Below, in pieces: positions 53,435-61,856 of a stretch of 64,000 bases of DNA (position 1 is the first letter of the stretch; each line of letters begins with the position of its first letter). Position numbers and translations under genes: made by a program. The DNA is taken from NCBI RefSeq assembly GCF_017349315.1, contig NZ_JAFMPP010000010.1, positions 81,260 to 145,259 of the forward strand. The letters run 5' to 3'. The notes under the pieces were generated by a model. The model searched no databases, was not told the DNA's origin, and worked only from the letters and a program-made list of their open reading frames with translations. The DNA comes from Jiella flava. Its GTDB lineage: Bacteria; Pseudomonadota; Alphaproteobacteria; Rhizobiales; Rhizobiaceae.

Positions 53435-54949
53435 TTAGCGCCTCAGAACATGCAGCGGCAACCGGGCGGTGAGGCGCAAGCCGTCCGGCGCCCAGCGTCG
53501 ATCGAGACGGCCTTCGAGCTGCTTCTCGACACAAAACGCGATCAACTGCGATCCGAACCCACTGTCGGTCGGCCTCTCGACGACGCCGGCGCAACCGAAT
53601 TCCTGCCAGGAAAATTCCAGCGTCTCATCAACGAGCCGCCAACTCACCGCGAGCTTTCCTGCGGGCTGGGACAGCCCACCGTATTCGCTGGCATTGGTCG
53701 CCAGTTCGTGGATCAACAGGGCGAAATGGCTCGTGGTATTCACCCCGAGCCGCAAGGACGGGCCGGCCAGCGTGAACCGGCCCGGGCCGGCCCGGCAATA
53801 GGGCTCGACGAGGATTCGCAAAAGTTCGTCAAAGAAGATGTCCTCGTAATTCGGTTTGTCGCTCGTCATCGCCGGCCGGATCAGGTCGTGGGCCCGCGCG
53901 AGCGAAATCAGCCGCCCCTGCAGGGCGCGCGACATTTCCGCCGAGTCGCACGTCGAACGAGCGGTCATCGAGATCATGCCGCGCACGACCGCCAACAGGT
54001 TATTGATCTGATGATGCAGCTCGCGCACCATCATCTGCCGCGATGCAATCGCTTTTTGCCGATCGCTGACGTCCCGAAAGAAGATGGTCACCTCGTCACC
54101 ACTCGGCGTGCCTCGCGCCTCGATCCAGCGATCGAGTTCGGCGCAATAAGCGAGCGCTTCCTGCGGCGTTCCAGTCTCAACGGTCTTGGCCAGCATGGCG
54201 GTGAATTCGCCGCTCTCCCCGGTCGGAAAACAATTGGCAAACAGCGCACCGAGCGGTCCCGAGGTGTGAGCGAGGATCTCGCCGGCGCGGCGATTGGCGT
54301 AGTTCACCCCCCCGTCACGATCGACGCTGACGACACCATCCGCAGTACTTTCGAGAACCAATGCGAGGCGGGCGCGGTTGGCATCGGCGACGCGTTGCAG
54401 TTGCTGACGACGCTTGGCCTCGATCCGCAGCTGAATCTCGCTCTCCATCCCTTTGGCGATCGTGCTCAAGGTTTCGAGGTCGCTCGCCGACCAATCCCGC
54501 GGTTCGCCTTCGATGGCGCAGAATGAGCCCAGCACGTGGCCGCTTTCGGCGGCGATCGGCACGCCGAGATAGGCGATCACCCCAAGATCGGAGATCGCCA
54601 GATTGCCGGCAACGAGCGGATGCACACGGGCGTCCTGAACCAACAGCACCTCGCCGGTTTCCACGACGTGTTTGCAGAAGGAGTGCGACAACGGTGTTTG
54701 ACGGGTTTCGGAATACGGCTCGGGAAGCCCCGCCTGCGCCTTGAAGAACTGACGGTCCCGATCAACCAGGGAGAGCAGCGCGACCTTGGCGCCCAAGAGC
54801 GTCGTCGCAAGCGTCACGCCACGATCGAAGACGGCTTCGGTCGCACTGTAGAGGAGATCACATTCATTGAGGACGTCGAGCCTCTCGGGATCTCCAACTC
54901 GATGTCCGATGCTGGACATAGCAAGGGGACTCGCAACCGACTCTGACAT
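53435..54949 (-). CDS. HWE-family sensor histidine kinase with GAF and PAS domains
   Basis: A 504-residue soluble kinase. A GAF domain (about 30-175; FDRGVTLATTLLGAKVALLSLVDRDRQFFKAQAGL, SFCKHVV, YLGVPIAAESGHVLGSFCAIE) is followed by a PAS domain (about 195-305; LVLESTADGVVSVDRDGGVNYANRRAGEIL) and an HWE kinase core. The phospho-acceptor box is VRELHHQINNLLAVVRGMI (His312/313), with the N-box HELATNASEYGGLS and the family WxE in LEFSWQEFG. In the H-box, the usual HR is HQ. No membrane span is seen, so the signal is cytoplasmic. Divergent from kaiC; partner may be the response regulator at 56707. Confidence 0.9.
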   Translation of the reverse strand: MSESVASPLAMSSIGHRVGDPERLDVLNECDLLYSATEAVFDRGVTLATTLLGAKVALLSLVDRDRQFFKAQAGLPEPYSETRQTPLSHSFCKHVVETGEVLLVQDARVHPLVAGNLAISDLGVIAYLGVPIAAESGHVLGSFCAIEGEPRDWSASDLETLSTIAKGMESEIQLRIEAKRRQQLQRVADANRARLALVLESTADGVVSVDRDGGVNYANRRAGEILAHTSGPLGALFANCFPTGESGEFTAMLAKTVETGTPQEALAYCAELDRWIEARGTPSGDEVTIFFRDVSDRQKAIASRQMMVRELHHQINNLLAVVRGMISMTARSTCDSAEMSRALQGRLISLARAHDLIRPAMTSDKPNYEDIFFDELLRILVEPYCRAGPGRFTLAGPSLRLGVNTTSHFALLIHELATNASEYGGLSQPAGKLAVSWRLVDETLEFSWQEFGCAGVVERPTDSGFGSQLIAFCVEKQLEGRLDRRWAPDGLRLTARLPLHVLRR

Positions 54950-55216
54950 GGACGCGAACTCTGAGCTGATTTGATGATTGTTTCCGATTTAAATTCTATT
55001 TTAAGATGTTATAATTGCTGAGCTGAAAGGATGCGACACCCAGCATGGTACTCCTGTGCCGTTTATGGGTGAAGCTTATCAAACTGCGCCGCATCTCCCT
55101 GGCCGATCGGACTGATCGGCCAGGGAGATTCGTATGTCTGATCTAGCAGCGAACCAGGCTCTAGCAAGCGCACGACCCAAGAGATTGCGAACCAAGGGAG
55201 CTCGAGCGAGATATTC
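54950..55216. promoter_or_regulatory. Divergent kinase/KaiC promoter region with a long inverted repeat
   Basis: A 267-nt gap, AT-rich near 54970-55020. ATCTCCCTGGCCGATC (55092-55107) and its exact complement (55113-55128) form a perfect 16-bp stem with the loop GGACT. No T run follows on either strand, so an operator, an mRNA leader structure or an attenuator-like element is more likely than a terminator. I found no clear EcfG-type GGAAC-GTT promoter. Confidence 0.65.
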
Positions 55217-56710
55217 ATGTCTTCCCAAAGCCGAAAGACGCCGCCACCGGCTATCACACGCGTTGCAAGCGGATTGCCCGAGCTCGACACGGTCCTCGGG
55301 GGAGGTTTAATTCAGGGATCCTGCTATATCCTGCAGGGATCGCCTGGCACCGGGAAAACCATCTTGGCCAATCAAATTTGCTTTTCGCAGGCCAAGCACG
55401 GCAAAAAGTCATTATATTTGACGCTCTTGTCCGAGAGCTTTACGCAAATGTTCGGCTTTATGGGATCACTGGACTTCTTCGATATCACGAAAGTTCCCAA
55501 GCACATATATTACGTCAGTGCCTATCAAAATCTCCGAAGCGAGGGAACCGACGCGCTTCTCCGTCTCATCCTCCAGGAAATTCGCAAGCACCGTCCGGCA
55601 ATTTTGGTGTTCGACGGCGCCATCGCCATCGAAGAGATGTTCACACCACCGAACCGCGAAAGCATGTTCCGCCGATTTGTCAACGAGCTCAGCGGCGTCG
55701 CGATCCAACATCAGGTGACGATCATCCTTGTGACCAATTCCGATCGCAACCCATCATCCCCTGAATATACAATGGTGGATGGCTGGATCGAATTGCTGGA
55801 CGATCTGACGCGACATCACCCGAGCCGCAGCCTGATCGTCCACAAACACCGTGGTGGGCCGATGTTCCGCGGGCGGCACGAATACCGGATCACCAACCAA
55901 GGGATCACCCTCTTCCCGCGGATCGAATCCCTGCCCCAACTGCCAGAGCAGCTAAGTGCCTCAACGAACCGGCTGCGCAGCGGCGTCGAGGGGTTCGATC
56001 GGATGATGGGCGGCGGCATTCCCGAATATTCGGCGACGGCCGTGATTGGTCCAACGGGGAGTGGGAAGACCTCCATTGGCCTGCATTTTCTCGCCGACGC
56101 AACACCAGAGCAACCAGCGCTGTTCGTGGGATTTTACGAGGAGATCCCGCGCTTGTGCCGCCGCGCTGAGGCGATCGGTGTCGATCTGGAGAAAGGCGTC
56201 GCCTGCGGTGCCATCACCATGCGCCGGATCGCACCTGCCGACTATCTGCTCGATGAAATCGGGCACAATATTCTCAACGAGACCGCAAGCGTCAAAGCCA
56301 GAAAAATCGTTCTCGACGGACTGCACGAAACCTGCCGGCCACTCGCCGACGCCACGCGGCTGCGCATCTTTCTACGCTGCCTCAACGACCGCCTGCTCGC
56401 CCTGAAAGCGACGGTCCTTTACACCTACGAAGTCCCGCAACTGTTTTTTCCGGACGCGCTCAGACCCGGCCAGTTCTCGGGGCTGGTCGACAATACGCTT
56501 CTGTTGCATTACGCTCGTTCCGGTCATCGCGTGGAACGCAAAGCCACCATCCTCAAGGTGCGAGACAGCGACTTCGATCACACCGGCCGCACGTTCCGCA
56601 TCACCGACAAAGGCCTGATTTTGGACGAGCCGATTGCGTCAAGGCCCGAAATCGCGACTGCGGATCCGCAATTGGGCGACCTGCAGGCTACCGCGAAAGG
56701 AAGCCAATGA
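55217..56710 (+). CDS. KaiC-like double RecA-domain ATPase
   Basis: A 497-residue two-domain KaiC homologue. CI has Walker A QGSPGTGKTILANQI; CII has GPTGSGKTSIGLHF. The paired catalytic glutamates of CII are kept (FVGFYEEIP), whereas in CI they read LTLLSES, suggesting a weakened or altered CI ATPase. By eye alignment with cyanobacterial KaiC, the Ser/Thr phosphorylation pair (S431/T432) corresponds to Ser421 and Gly422 here (GQFSGLVDNTLLLHY), so only one site remains. The last 20 residues are an added tail. It is coupled to a response regulator by an ATGA overlap; no kaiB is in view. Confidence 0.9.
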   Translation: MSSQSRKTPPPAITRVASGLPELDTVLGGGLIQGSCYILQGSPGTGKTILANQICFSQAKHGKKSLYLTLLSESFTQMFGFMGSLDFFDITKVPKHIYYVSAYQNLRSEGTDALLRLILQEIRKHRPAILVFDGAIAIEEMFTPPNRESMFRRFVNELSGVAIQHQVTIILVTNSDRNPSSPEYTMVDGWIELLDDLTRHHPSRSLIVHKHRGGPMFRGRHEYRITNQGITLFPRIESLPQLPEQLSASTNRLRSGVEGFDRMMGGGIPEYSATAVIGPTGSGKTSIGLHFLADATPEQPALFVGFYEEIPRLCRRAEAIGVDLEKGVACGAITMRRIAPADYLLDEIGHNILNETASVKARKIVLDGLHETCRPLADATRLRIFLRCLNDRLLALKATVLYTYEVPQLFFPDALRPGQFSGLVDNTLLLHYARSGHRVERKATILKVRDSDFDHTGRTFRITDKGLILDEPIASRPEIATADPQLGDLQATAKGSQ

Positions 56711-57078
56711 TGCCGCGCATCCTGGTGGTCGAAGACGAGGCGATGCTGTTGATGCTCGCCTCAATTGCCCTCGAAGACTACGGCTACGAAGTCTTGACCG
56801 CCGCCAATGGCATGAAGGGTCTCGAGGTCGCTCGATCCCAGCATATCGATTTGATCGTCACCGATTTCATGATGCCGGAAATGGACGGCATCGCCATGCT
56901 CGACGCCTTGCGCAGCGAGGGAAACATCTCCCCGGCGATCGTCACCACCGCCATTCCCGAATCCCAGTTGCCGCAAGCGGGCGACGAGCTGTTCAATCTC
57001 TATATATCGAAGCCGTACAACGAAGACGTTCTGGCCCAATCGATCGACGACATGCTGTCACTTCGCGACGGCGATTGA
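56707..57078 (+). CDS. Single-domain response regulator
   Basis: A 123-residue receiver domain with no output domain. Acidic pocket Glu9/Asp10, phospho-Asp53 in DLIVTDFMMPEMDG, switch Thr80/81 in AIVTTAIP, and Lys102 in ISKPYN are present. AAAGGAAGCC precedes tandem ATGs at 56707 and 56710; the first overlaps the kaiC stop codon. It is a likely phosphate acceptor for the divergent HWE kinase and may act by protein-protein contact, for example with the KaiC-like protein. Confidence 0.93.
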   Translation: MMPRILVVEDEAMLLMLASIALEDYGYEVLTAANGMKGLEVARSQHIDLIVTDFMMPEMDGIAMLDALRSEGNISPAIVTTAIPESQLPQAGDELFNLYISKPYNEDVLAQSIDDMLSLRDGD

Positions 57079-57118
57079 GCTCAGATCCTTGCGCGAAACA
57101 CCGAAGCGTTTCCCAGCA

Positions 57119-57234
57119 CGCCGTGCGTCCGCCAAGACGCACAGAAGACGCCCACTCTGATTGAGTAGACGCATTTTGAGTCTCCGCATCGGGCTTTGCC
57201 GAAAATCGATCCCGAATTTCGGGCCGATGCGGTA
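57119..57234 (+). repeat. Dispersed palindromic repeat A, copy 4 (diverged)
   Basis: Contains GTGCGTCCGCCAAGACGCAC in place of the left palindrome and GCTTTGCCGAAAATCGATCC with GAATTTCGGGCCGATGCGGT on the right. The middle is longer than in other copies. It lies in the 283-nt gap before prpE. Confidence 0.7.
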
Positions 57235-57361
57235 GTTGGACACGGCAAATTCCGGCACGAGCGGGTGGAGACACGCCAAGGATCGCGCGGCGTTCCTAAA
57301 GACATATGCCGCGCCACCATGGTAACACCAGGTTGCGAAACGTCGGATCGGGGAGGACGAA

Positions 57362-59266
57362 ATGACGAGCCGCTATCGAGAGGTGTATGACGCCTGGCGC
57401 CGCGATCCCGAGGTGTGTTGGTTGGCCGCCGCAGCAGCCCTCGACTGGTCAAAGCCGCCGAGCCGGGCATTCGATGCCAATGCCGGTGTCTACGGCCGCT
57501 GGTTTCCGGATGGCGAGCTCAACATCTGCCACAATGCCGTCGACTGCCACGTGGCGGCCGGGCACGGCGAGCGCACCGCCATCGTCTACGATTCTCCCGT
57601 CACCGGCACCAAGAGCCGGATCAGCTACAAAGCGTTGCAACGCGAGGTGATGGCGCTGGCGTTGGCGATGCGCGGGTGCGGCGTCGAGACGGGCGACCGC
57701 GTCATCATCTACATGCCGATGATCCCACAGGCGATCGTCGGAATGTTGGCCTGTGCCAGGATCGGCGCGATCCATTCCGTCGTCTTCGGCGGATTTGCCG
57801 CCAAGGAACTGGCGGCCCGGATCGACGACGCGGCGCCGAAGCTAATTCTTTCGGCGAGCTGCGGGATCGAGCCCGCGCGCAAGGTCGACTACAAGCCCCT
57901 GCTCGACAAAGCGATCGCGCTTGCGGAGCACAAGCCGCAAGCGGTGATCGTCAAGCAGCGCCCCGAGGGCGGGGCGACGCTGGTAGACGGGCGCGATCAC
58001 GACTGGGATATTCTGCGCGAGACGGCGCTGCAGGCCCTGGACGAGGGCGCTGAAAGCCCTTGTATTGCGGTTTGTTCCACCGACCCGCTCTACATCCTCT
58101 ACACCTCCGGCACGACAGGGCAGCCGAAAGGCATCGTTCGCGATACCGGTGGGTATGCAGTTGCGCTGCACTGGTCCTTGAAGGCGATCTTCGACACCGA
58201 TGCGGGCGAGACCTTTTTCTGCGCCTCCGACGTCGGCTGGGTCGTCGGCCACTCCTACATCGTCTACGCGCCACTCTTGCGCGGAGCGACGACGATCCTG
58301 TTTGAAGGCAAGCCGATCGGCACGCCGGATGCCGGCACCTATTGGCGCGTGGCCGCCGAGCACGGCGCCAAGGTGCTGTTCACCGCCCCGACGGCCATTC
58401 GCGGAATTCGCAAGGAAGATCCCGACGGCGAAATGGCCAAGCGTCACGACCTGTCGAAATTCGCGGCGCTGTTTTTGGCCGGCGAACGCGCCGATCCAGA
58501 AACCATCATCTGGGCCGAAAACACCTTGTCGAAGCCTGTCATCGACCATTGGTGGCAGACCGAATCCGGCTGGCCGATGGTCGCCAATCCGCTCGGCCTT
58601 GGGCTGTTGCCGGTCAAGCGCGGCAGCCCGACCGTGGCGATGCCCGGCTTCGACGTCACGGTGCTGGATCCGAACGGCCAGCCGGTCGGCCCGAACACCA
58701 TGGGCGCGATCGCCGTCAAGCTGCCGCTGCCGCCCGGCGCGCTGCCGACCTTGTGGAACGCCGACGAGCGGTTTCGCCAGAGCTATCTGACGGAATTTCC
58801 CGGCTATTACGCAACGTCGGATGCCGGCTTTCTCGATGATGACGGCTATCTCTATGTCATGGGGCGCACCGACGACGTGATCAATGTGGCCGGCCACCGA
58901 CTCTCGACCGGCGAGATGGAGGAAGCGGTCGGCGGCCACCCGGCGGTGGCTGAATGCGCCGTGATCGGCATGCACGACGCGGTCAAGGGCGAGGTTCCCT
59001 GCGGCTTCGTCGTGTTGAAGAAGGGCGAGACGATCGATCGGGCATCGATCGAGGCCGAGCTGGTGCGCACAGTGCGCGAGCAGATCGGGCCGGTCGCGGC
59101 TTTTCGCCAGGTTCTCGTGGTCGACCGTCTACCGAAGACCCGCTCCGGCAAGATCCTGCGGCGCACCATCAAGGCGATTGTCGACGGCAGCCCTTTCGAG
59201 ATTCCGGCGACCATCGAAGACCCGGCAGCGCTGGACGAGATCCAGGCAATCGTCGCCGCGCGCTGA
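57362..59266 (+). CDS. prpE: Propionyl-CoA synthetase (PrpE type)
   Basis: A 634-residue ANL enzyme. The N-terminal start RYREVYDAWRRDPEVCWLAAAAALDWSKPPSRAFD and FPDGELNICHNAVDCHV are typical of PrpE rather than Acs. Other motifs: ILYTSGTTGQPKGIVRDTGGYAVAL, DVGWVVGHSYIVYAPLLRGATTILFEGKP, HWWQTESGWPM, VMGRTDDVINVAGHRLSTGEMEE, and the catalytic lysine in TRSGKILRRTIKAI. It converts propionate, ATP and CoA to propionyl-CoA. GGGGAGG precedes the ATG. No prpB/C/D genes are adjacent, so propionyl-CoA may go to the methylmalonyl route. Closely related acyl substrates cannot be excluded. Confidence 0.88.
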   Translation: MTSRYREVYDAWRRDPEVCWLAAAAALDWSKPPSRAFDANAGVYGRWFPDGELNICHNAVDCHVAAGHGERTAIVYDSPVTGTKSRISYKALQREVMALALAMRGCGVETGDRVIIYMPMIPQAIVGMLACARIGAIHSVVFGGFAAKELAARIDDAAPKLILSASCGIEPARKVDYKPLLDKAIALAEHKPQAVIVKQRPEGGATLVDGRDHDWDILRETALQALDEGAESPCIAVCSTDPLYILYTSGTTGQPKGIVRDTGGYAVALHWSLKAIFDTDAGETFFCASDVGWVVGHSYIVYAPLLRGATTILFEGKPIGTPDAGTYWRVAAEHGAKVLFTAPTAIRGIRKEDPDGEMAKRHDLSKFAALFLAGERADPETIIWAENTLSKPVIDHWWQTESGWPMVANPLGLGLLPVKRGSPTVAMPGFDVTVLDPNGQPVGPNTMGAIAVKLPLPPGALPTLWNADERFRQSYLTEFPGYYATSDAGFLDDDGYLYVMGRTDDVINVAGHRLSTGEMEEAVGGHPAVAECAVIGMHDAVKGEVPCGFVVLKKGETIDRASIEAELVRTVREQIGPVAAFRQVLVVDRLPKTRSGKILRRTIKAIVDGSPFEIPATIEDPAALDEIQAIVAAR

Positions 59267-59340
59267 CAGCCGTGGCCAAGCGGCCACGGCGAGTTGGCGC
59301 ATTCGCCGTGGATGGTGTTCCGTTGGCGCCGGTTTCAGGC

Positions 59341-59446
59341 TAGCGCCCTGCGTCCGATCGGACGCAGAAAGGTCGCTCTGACCCTTTGAACCGACGCATC
59401 GTGCTTTGCCGAAAATCGATTCCGATTTTCGGGCCGATGCTGTAGA
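59341..59446 (+). repeat. Dispersed palindromic repeat A, copy 5
   Basis: A well-kept copy. CTGCGTCCGATCGGACGCAG is a perfect palindrome, and the right hairpin is CCGAAAATCG, ATTC, CGATTTTCGG inside GCATCG...CGATGC. It lies between prpE and argB. Confidence 0.9.
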
Positions 59447-59487
59447 AGCCGGCGGACCCATTGTCTTGCGCCCTTCGGAGCCCCCTG

Positions 59488-60390
59488 ATGAGCGATATGT
59501 CGACCAATCTTGATACCGGCGAAGCGCGCGCCCGGGTGCTGGCGGAGGCCCTGCCCTATATGCAGGCCTACGAAAACAAGACCGTCGTGGTAAAATATGG
59601 CGGCCACGCCATGGGCGACGCTACGCTCGGCCAGGCCTTCGCGCGCGATGTTGCGCTGCTCAAGCAGTCCGGCGTCAATCCCATCGTCGTCCATGGCGGC
59701 GGGCCGCAGATCGGCCGCATGCTCGCCCAGATGGGCATTGAATCCCGCTTCGAAGGCGGGCTGCGCGTCACCGACGAAGAGACGGTGAAAATCGTCGAGA
59801 TGGTGCTCGCCGGGTCGATCAACAAGGAAATCGTCGCGCTGATCAATGCCGAGGGCGAATGGGCGATCGGCCTGTGCGGCAAGGACGGCAACATGGTCTT
59901 TGCCGAAAAGGCGCACAAGACCGTCGTCGATCCCGATTCCAACATCGAGCGGGTGCTCGATCTCGGCTATGTCGGCGAGCCGGTGGAGGTCGACCGCACG
60001 CTGCTCGATCTCCTCGCCCGGTCGGAGATGATTCCGGTGATCGCGCCGGTCGCTCCTGGCCGCGACGGTGCCACTTACAACATCAACGCCGACACCTTCG
60101 CGGGCGCCATCGCCGGCGCGCTGGAAGCCTCCCGCCTGTTGTTCCTCACCGACGTGCCCGGCGTTCTCGACAAATCCGGCGAGCTGATCAAGGAGCTGTC
60201 CGTCGCCGAGGCTCGCGGCCTGATCCGCGACGGCACCATTTCCGGCGGCATGATCCCCAAGGTCGAGACCTGCATCGAAGCGATCGAGCGCGGCGTCGAG
60301 GGCGTTGTCATCCTCAACGGCAAGACCAGGCACTCGGTGCTGCTCGAACTGTTGACCGAACACGGCGCCGGCACCTTGATCGTGAAATGA
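59488..60390 (+). CDS. argB: Acetylglutamate kinase
   Basis: A 300-residue amino-acid kinase. [12 protein letters not shown] is the phosphate-binding loop, [34 protein letters not shown] binds acetylglutamate, and [48 protein letters not shown] is the ATP-lobe signature. It makes N-acetylglutamyl phosphate, the second step of arginine synthesis. CGGAG lies upstream of the ATG at 59488. A more internal ATG at 59497 is possible. It converges on the M20 gene. Confidence 0.96.
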   Translation: MSDMSTNLDTGEARARVLAEALPYMQAYENKTVVVKYGGHAMGDATLGQAFARDVALLKQSGVNPIVVHGGGPQIGRMLAQMGIESRFEGGLRVTDEETVKIVEMVLAGSINKEIVALINAEGEWAIGLCGKDGNMVFAEKAHKTVVDPDSNIERVLDLGYVGEPVEVDRTLLDLLARSEMIPVIAPVAPGRDGATYNINADTFAGAIAGALEASRLLFLTDVPGVLDKSGELIKELSVAEARGLIRDGTISGGMIPKVETCIEAIERGVEGVVILNGKTRHSVLLELLTEHGAGTLIVK

Positions 60391-60500
60391 GCGCGACGGC
60401 CGCATTGGCGCTGGCCCGGTAAGGCAGGACTGCGTCAGCGGGATCGATGTCGGGCAGCATCGCGCGCCCTTTGAAAATCGCCGATCCTCTGGAGGCCCCC

Positions 60501-61670
60501 TCAGCGCCGCGGCAGCGCTTTTTCCACCAGCCGCACCCAGTAGCTCACCCCGTAGACCAGGGCCTCGTCGGCAAAGTCGTAGGTCGCCGTGTGCAGACCG
60601 GAGGAATCGCCATTGCCGAGAAAGACATAGGCGCCGGGCTTTTCCTCCAGCATGTAGGAGAAATCCTCGCCGGCAAGCAGCGGCGGTGCATCCGGGTCGA
60701 CATTGCCGGCGCCCACTACCTCCATCGCCACCTCGGCGCAAAAGTCGCTTTCGACCTTGTCGTTGATCGTGATCGGATAGTTGCGGTCGTAGTCGACCGC
60801 CGCCGCCAGACCGTGCGCCGCCGCGATGCCCGCAGCGATCTCGCGCATGCGGGTCTCGGCGAGATCGCGCAGCGCCGGATCGAGCGAGCGAACCGTACCC
60901 GACACCTCGGCGGTCTCTGGAATGACGTTGTGGGCATAGCCGGCATGAAACTGGGTGACCGAGACGACGAGCGACTTCAACGGATCGGTGTTGCGCGCAA
61001 CGATCGCCTGCAGCGCCTGAACAAGGGCGGCACCGGCCAGGATCGGATCGGCCGCGCGGTGCGGCATCGCGGCGTGACTGCCCTGCCCTTTCAGGGTGAT
61101 GATAAACTCGTCGGTGGAGGCCATGATCGCCCCCGGGCGCATGCCGAAATGGCCGAGCGGCAGGCCGGGCAGATTGTGCATGCCATAGACTTGGTTGACC
61201 GGATAGCGCTCGAACAGGCCGTCCTCGATCATCGCCTTGCCGCCGGCGCCGCCCTCCTCCGCCGGCTGAAAGATCACCGCGACGGTACCGGAAAAGCCGC
61301 GCGTCTCGGCAAGACTCTTGGCCGCACCGAGCAGCATCGCCATGTGACCGTCATGGCCGCAGGCATGCATCATCCCCGGCCGCGTCGAGGCATAGGCCCG
61401 GCCGGTCTCCTCGACGATCGGCAATGCATCCATATCAGCGCGCAGCCCGATCATTGGCCCGCCTGGCCCGCTTTCGCCGTGGATCAGCCCGACGACACCG
61501 GTCTGCCCGACCCCGGTCTCGACCGCGTCGCAGCCGAATTCACGCAGCCGATCGGCGACGAAAGCCGCCGTATCTTCAACCGCATAGAGCAGTTCAGGCT
61601 GAGCATGAAGGGCCTGCCGCCAGGCTTCGATCTCTGGCCTTAGGGCGGCGATTCGGTTACTGACAGGCAT
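60501..61670 (-). CDS. M20D-family amidohydrolase (hippurate hydrolase-like)
   Basis: A 389-residue metallopeptidase-family amidohydrolase. The metal ligands and active site are in GLRADMDALPIVEETG, HACGHDGHMAMLLGAAK and IFQPAEEGGAGGKAMIEDGLF, with MHNLPGLPLGHFG, GSHAAMPHRAADPIL and GEDFSYMLEEKPGAYVFLGNG following. Members cut N-acyl amino acids such as hippurate or N-acetyl-diaminopimelate; the substrate cannot be told. The ATG at 61670 gives a normal family length. The frame continues to 62669, but that part is antisense to the carboxypeptidase gene. Confidence 0.92.
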   Translation of the reverse strand: MPVSNRIAALRPEIEAWRQALHAQPELLYAVEDTAAFVADRLREFGCDAVETGVGQTGVVGLIHGESGPGGPMIGLRADMDALPIVEETGRAYASTRPGMMHACGHDGHMAMLLGAAKSLAETRGFSGTVAVIFQPAEEGGAGGKAMIEDGLFERYPVNQVYGMHNLPGLPLGHFGMRPGAIMASTDEFIITLKGQGSHAAMPHRAADPILAGAALVQALQAIVARNTDPLKSLVVSVTQFHAGYAHNVIPETAEVSGTVRSLDPALRDLAETRMREIAAGIAAAHGLAAAVDYDRNYPITINDKVESDFCAEVAMEVVGAGNVDPDAPPLLAGEDFSYMLEEKPGAYVFLGNGDSSGLHTATYDFADEALVYGVSYWVRLVEKALPRR

Positions 61671-61856
61671 GATCCGTTTCCGTTTGAGGCGGTGTTCGGC
61701 GACGACACGGGATGGCGCCGCGCCGCGAATCGGCGAGACGCGGCGGGACCATCGGCAGGGGGGGGAACCGCCTATTGCATTGCGACATGACGCGAACCGA
61801 CCTGTCAACATGCTAGAATAGCGCGTGTCCGTATCGAGAACGACCATGAGCGGGAG

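Noticed and set aside
55063..55290. Minus-strand 75-codon frame across the kaiC leader
   Set aside because: It spans the inverted repeat and the kaiC start, lacks a ribosome site, and shows no family resemblance.
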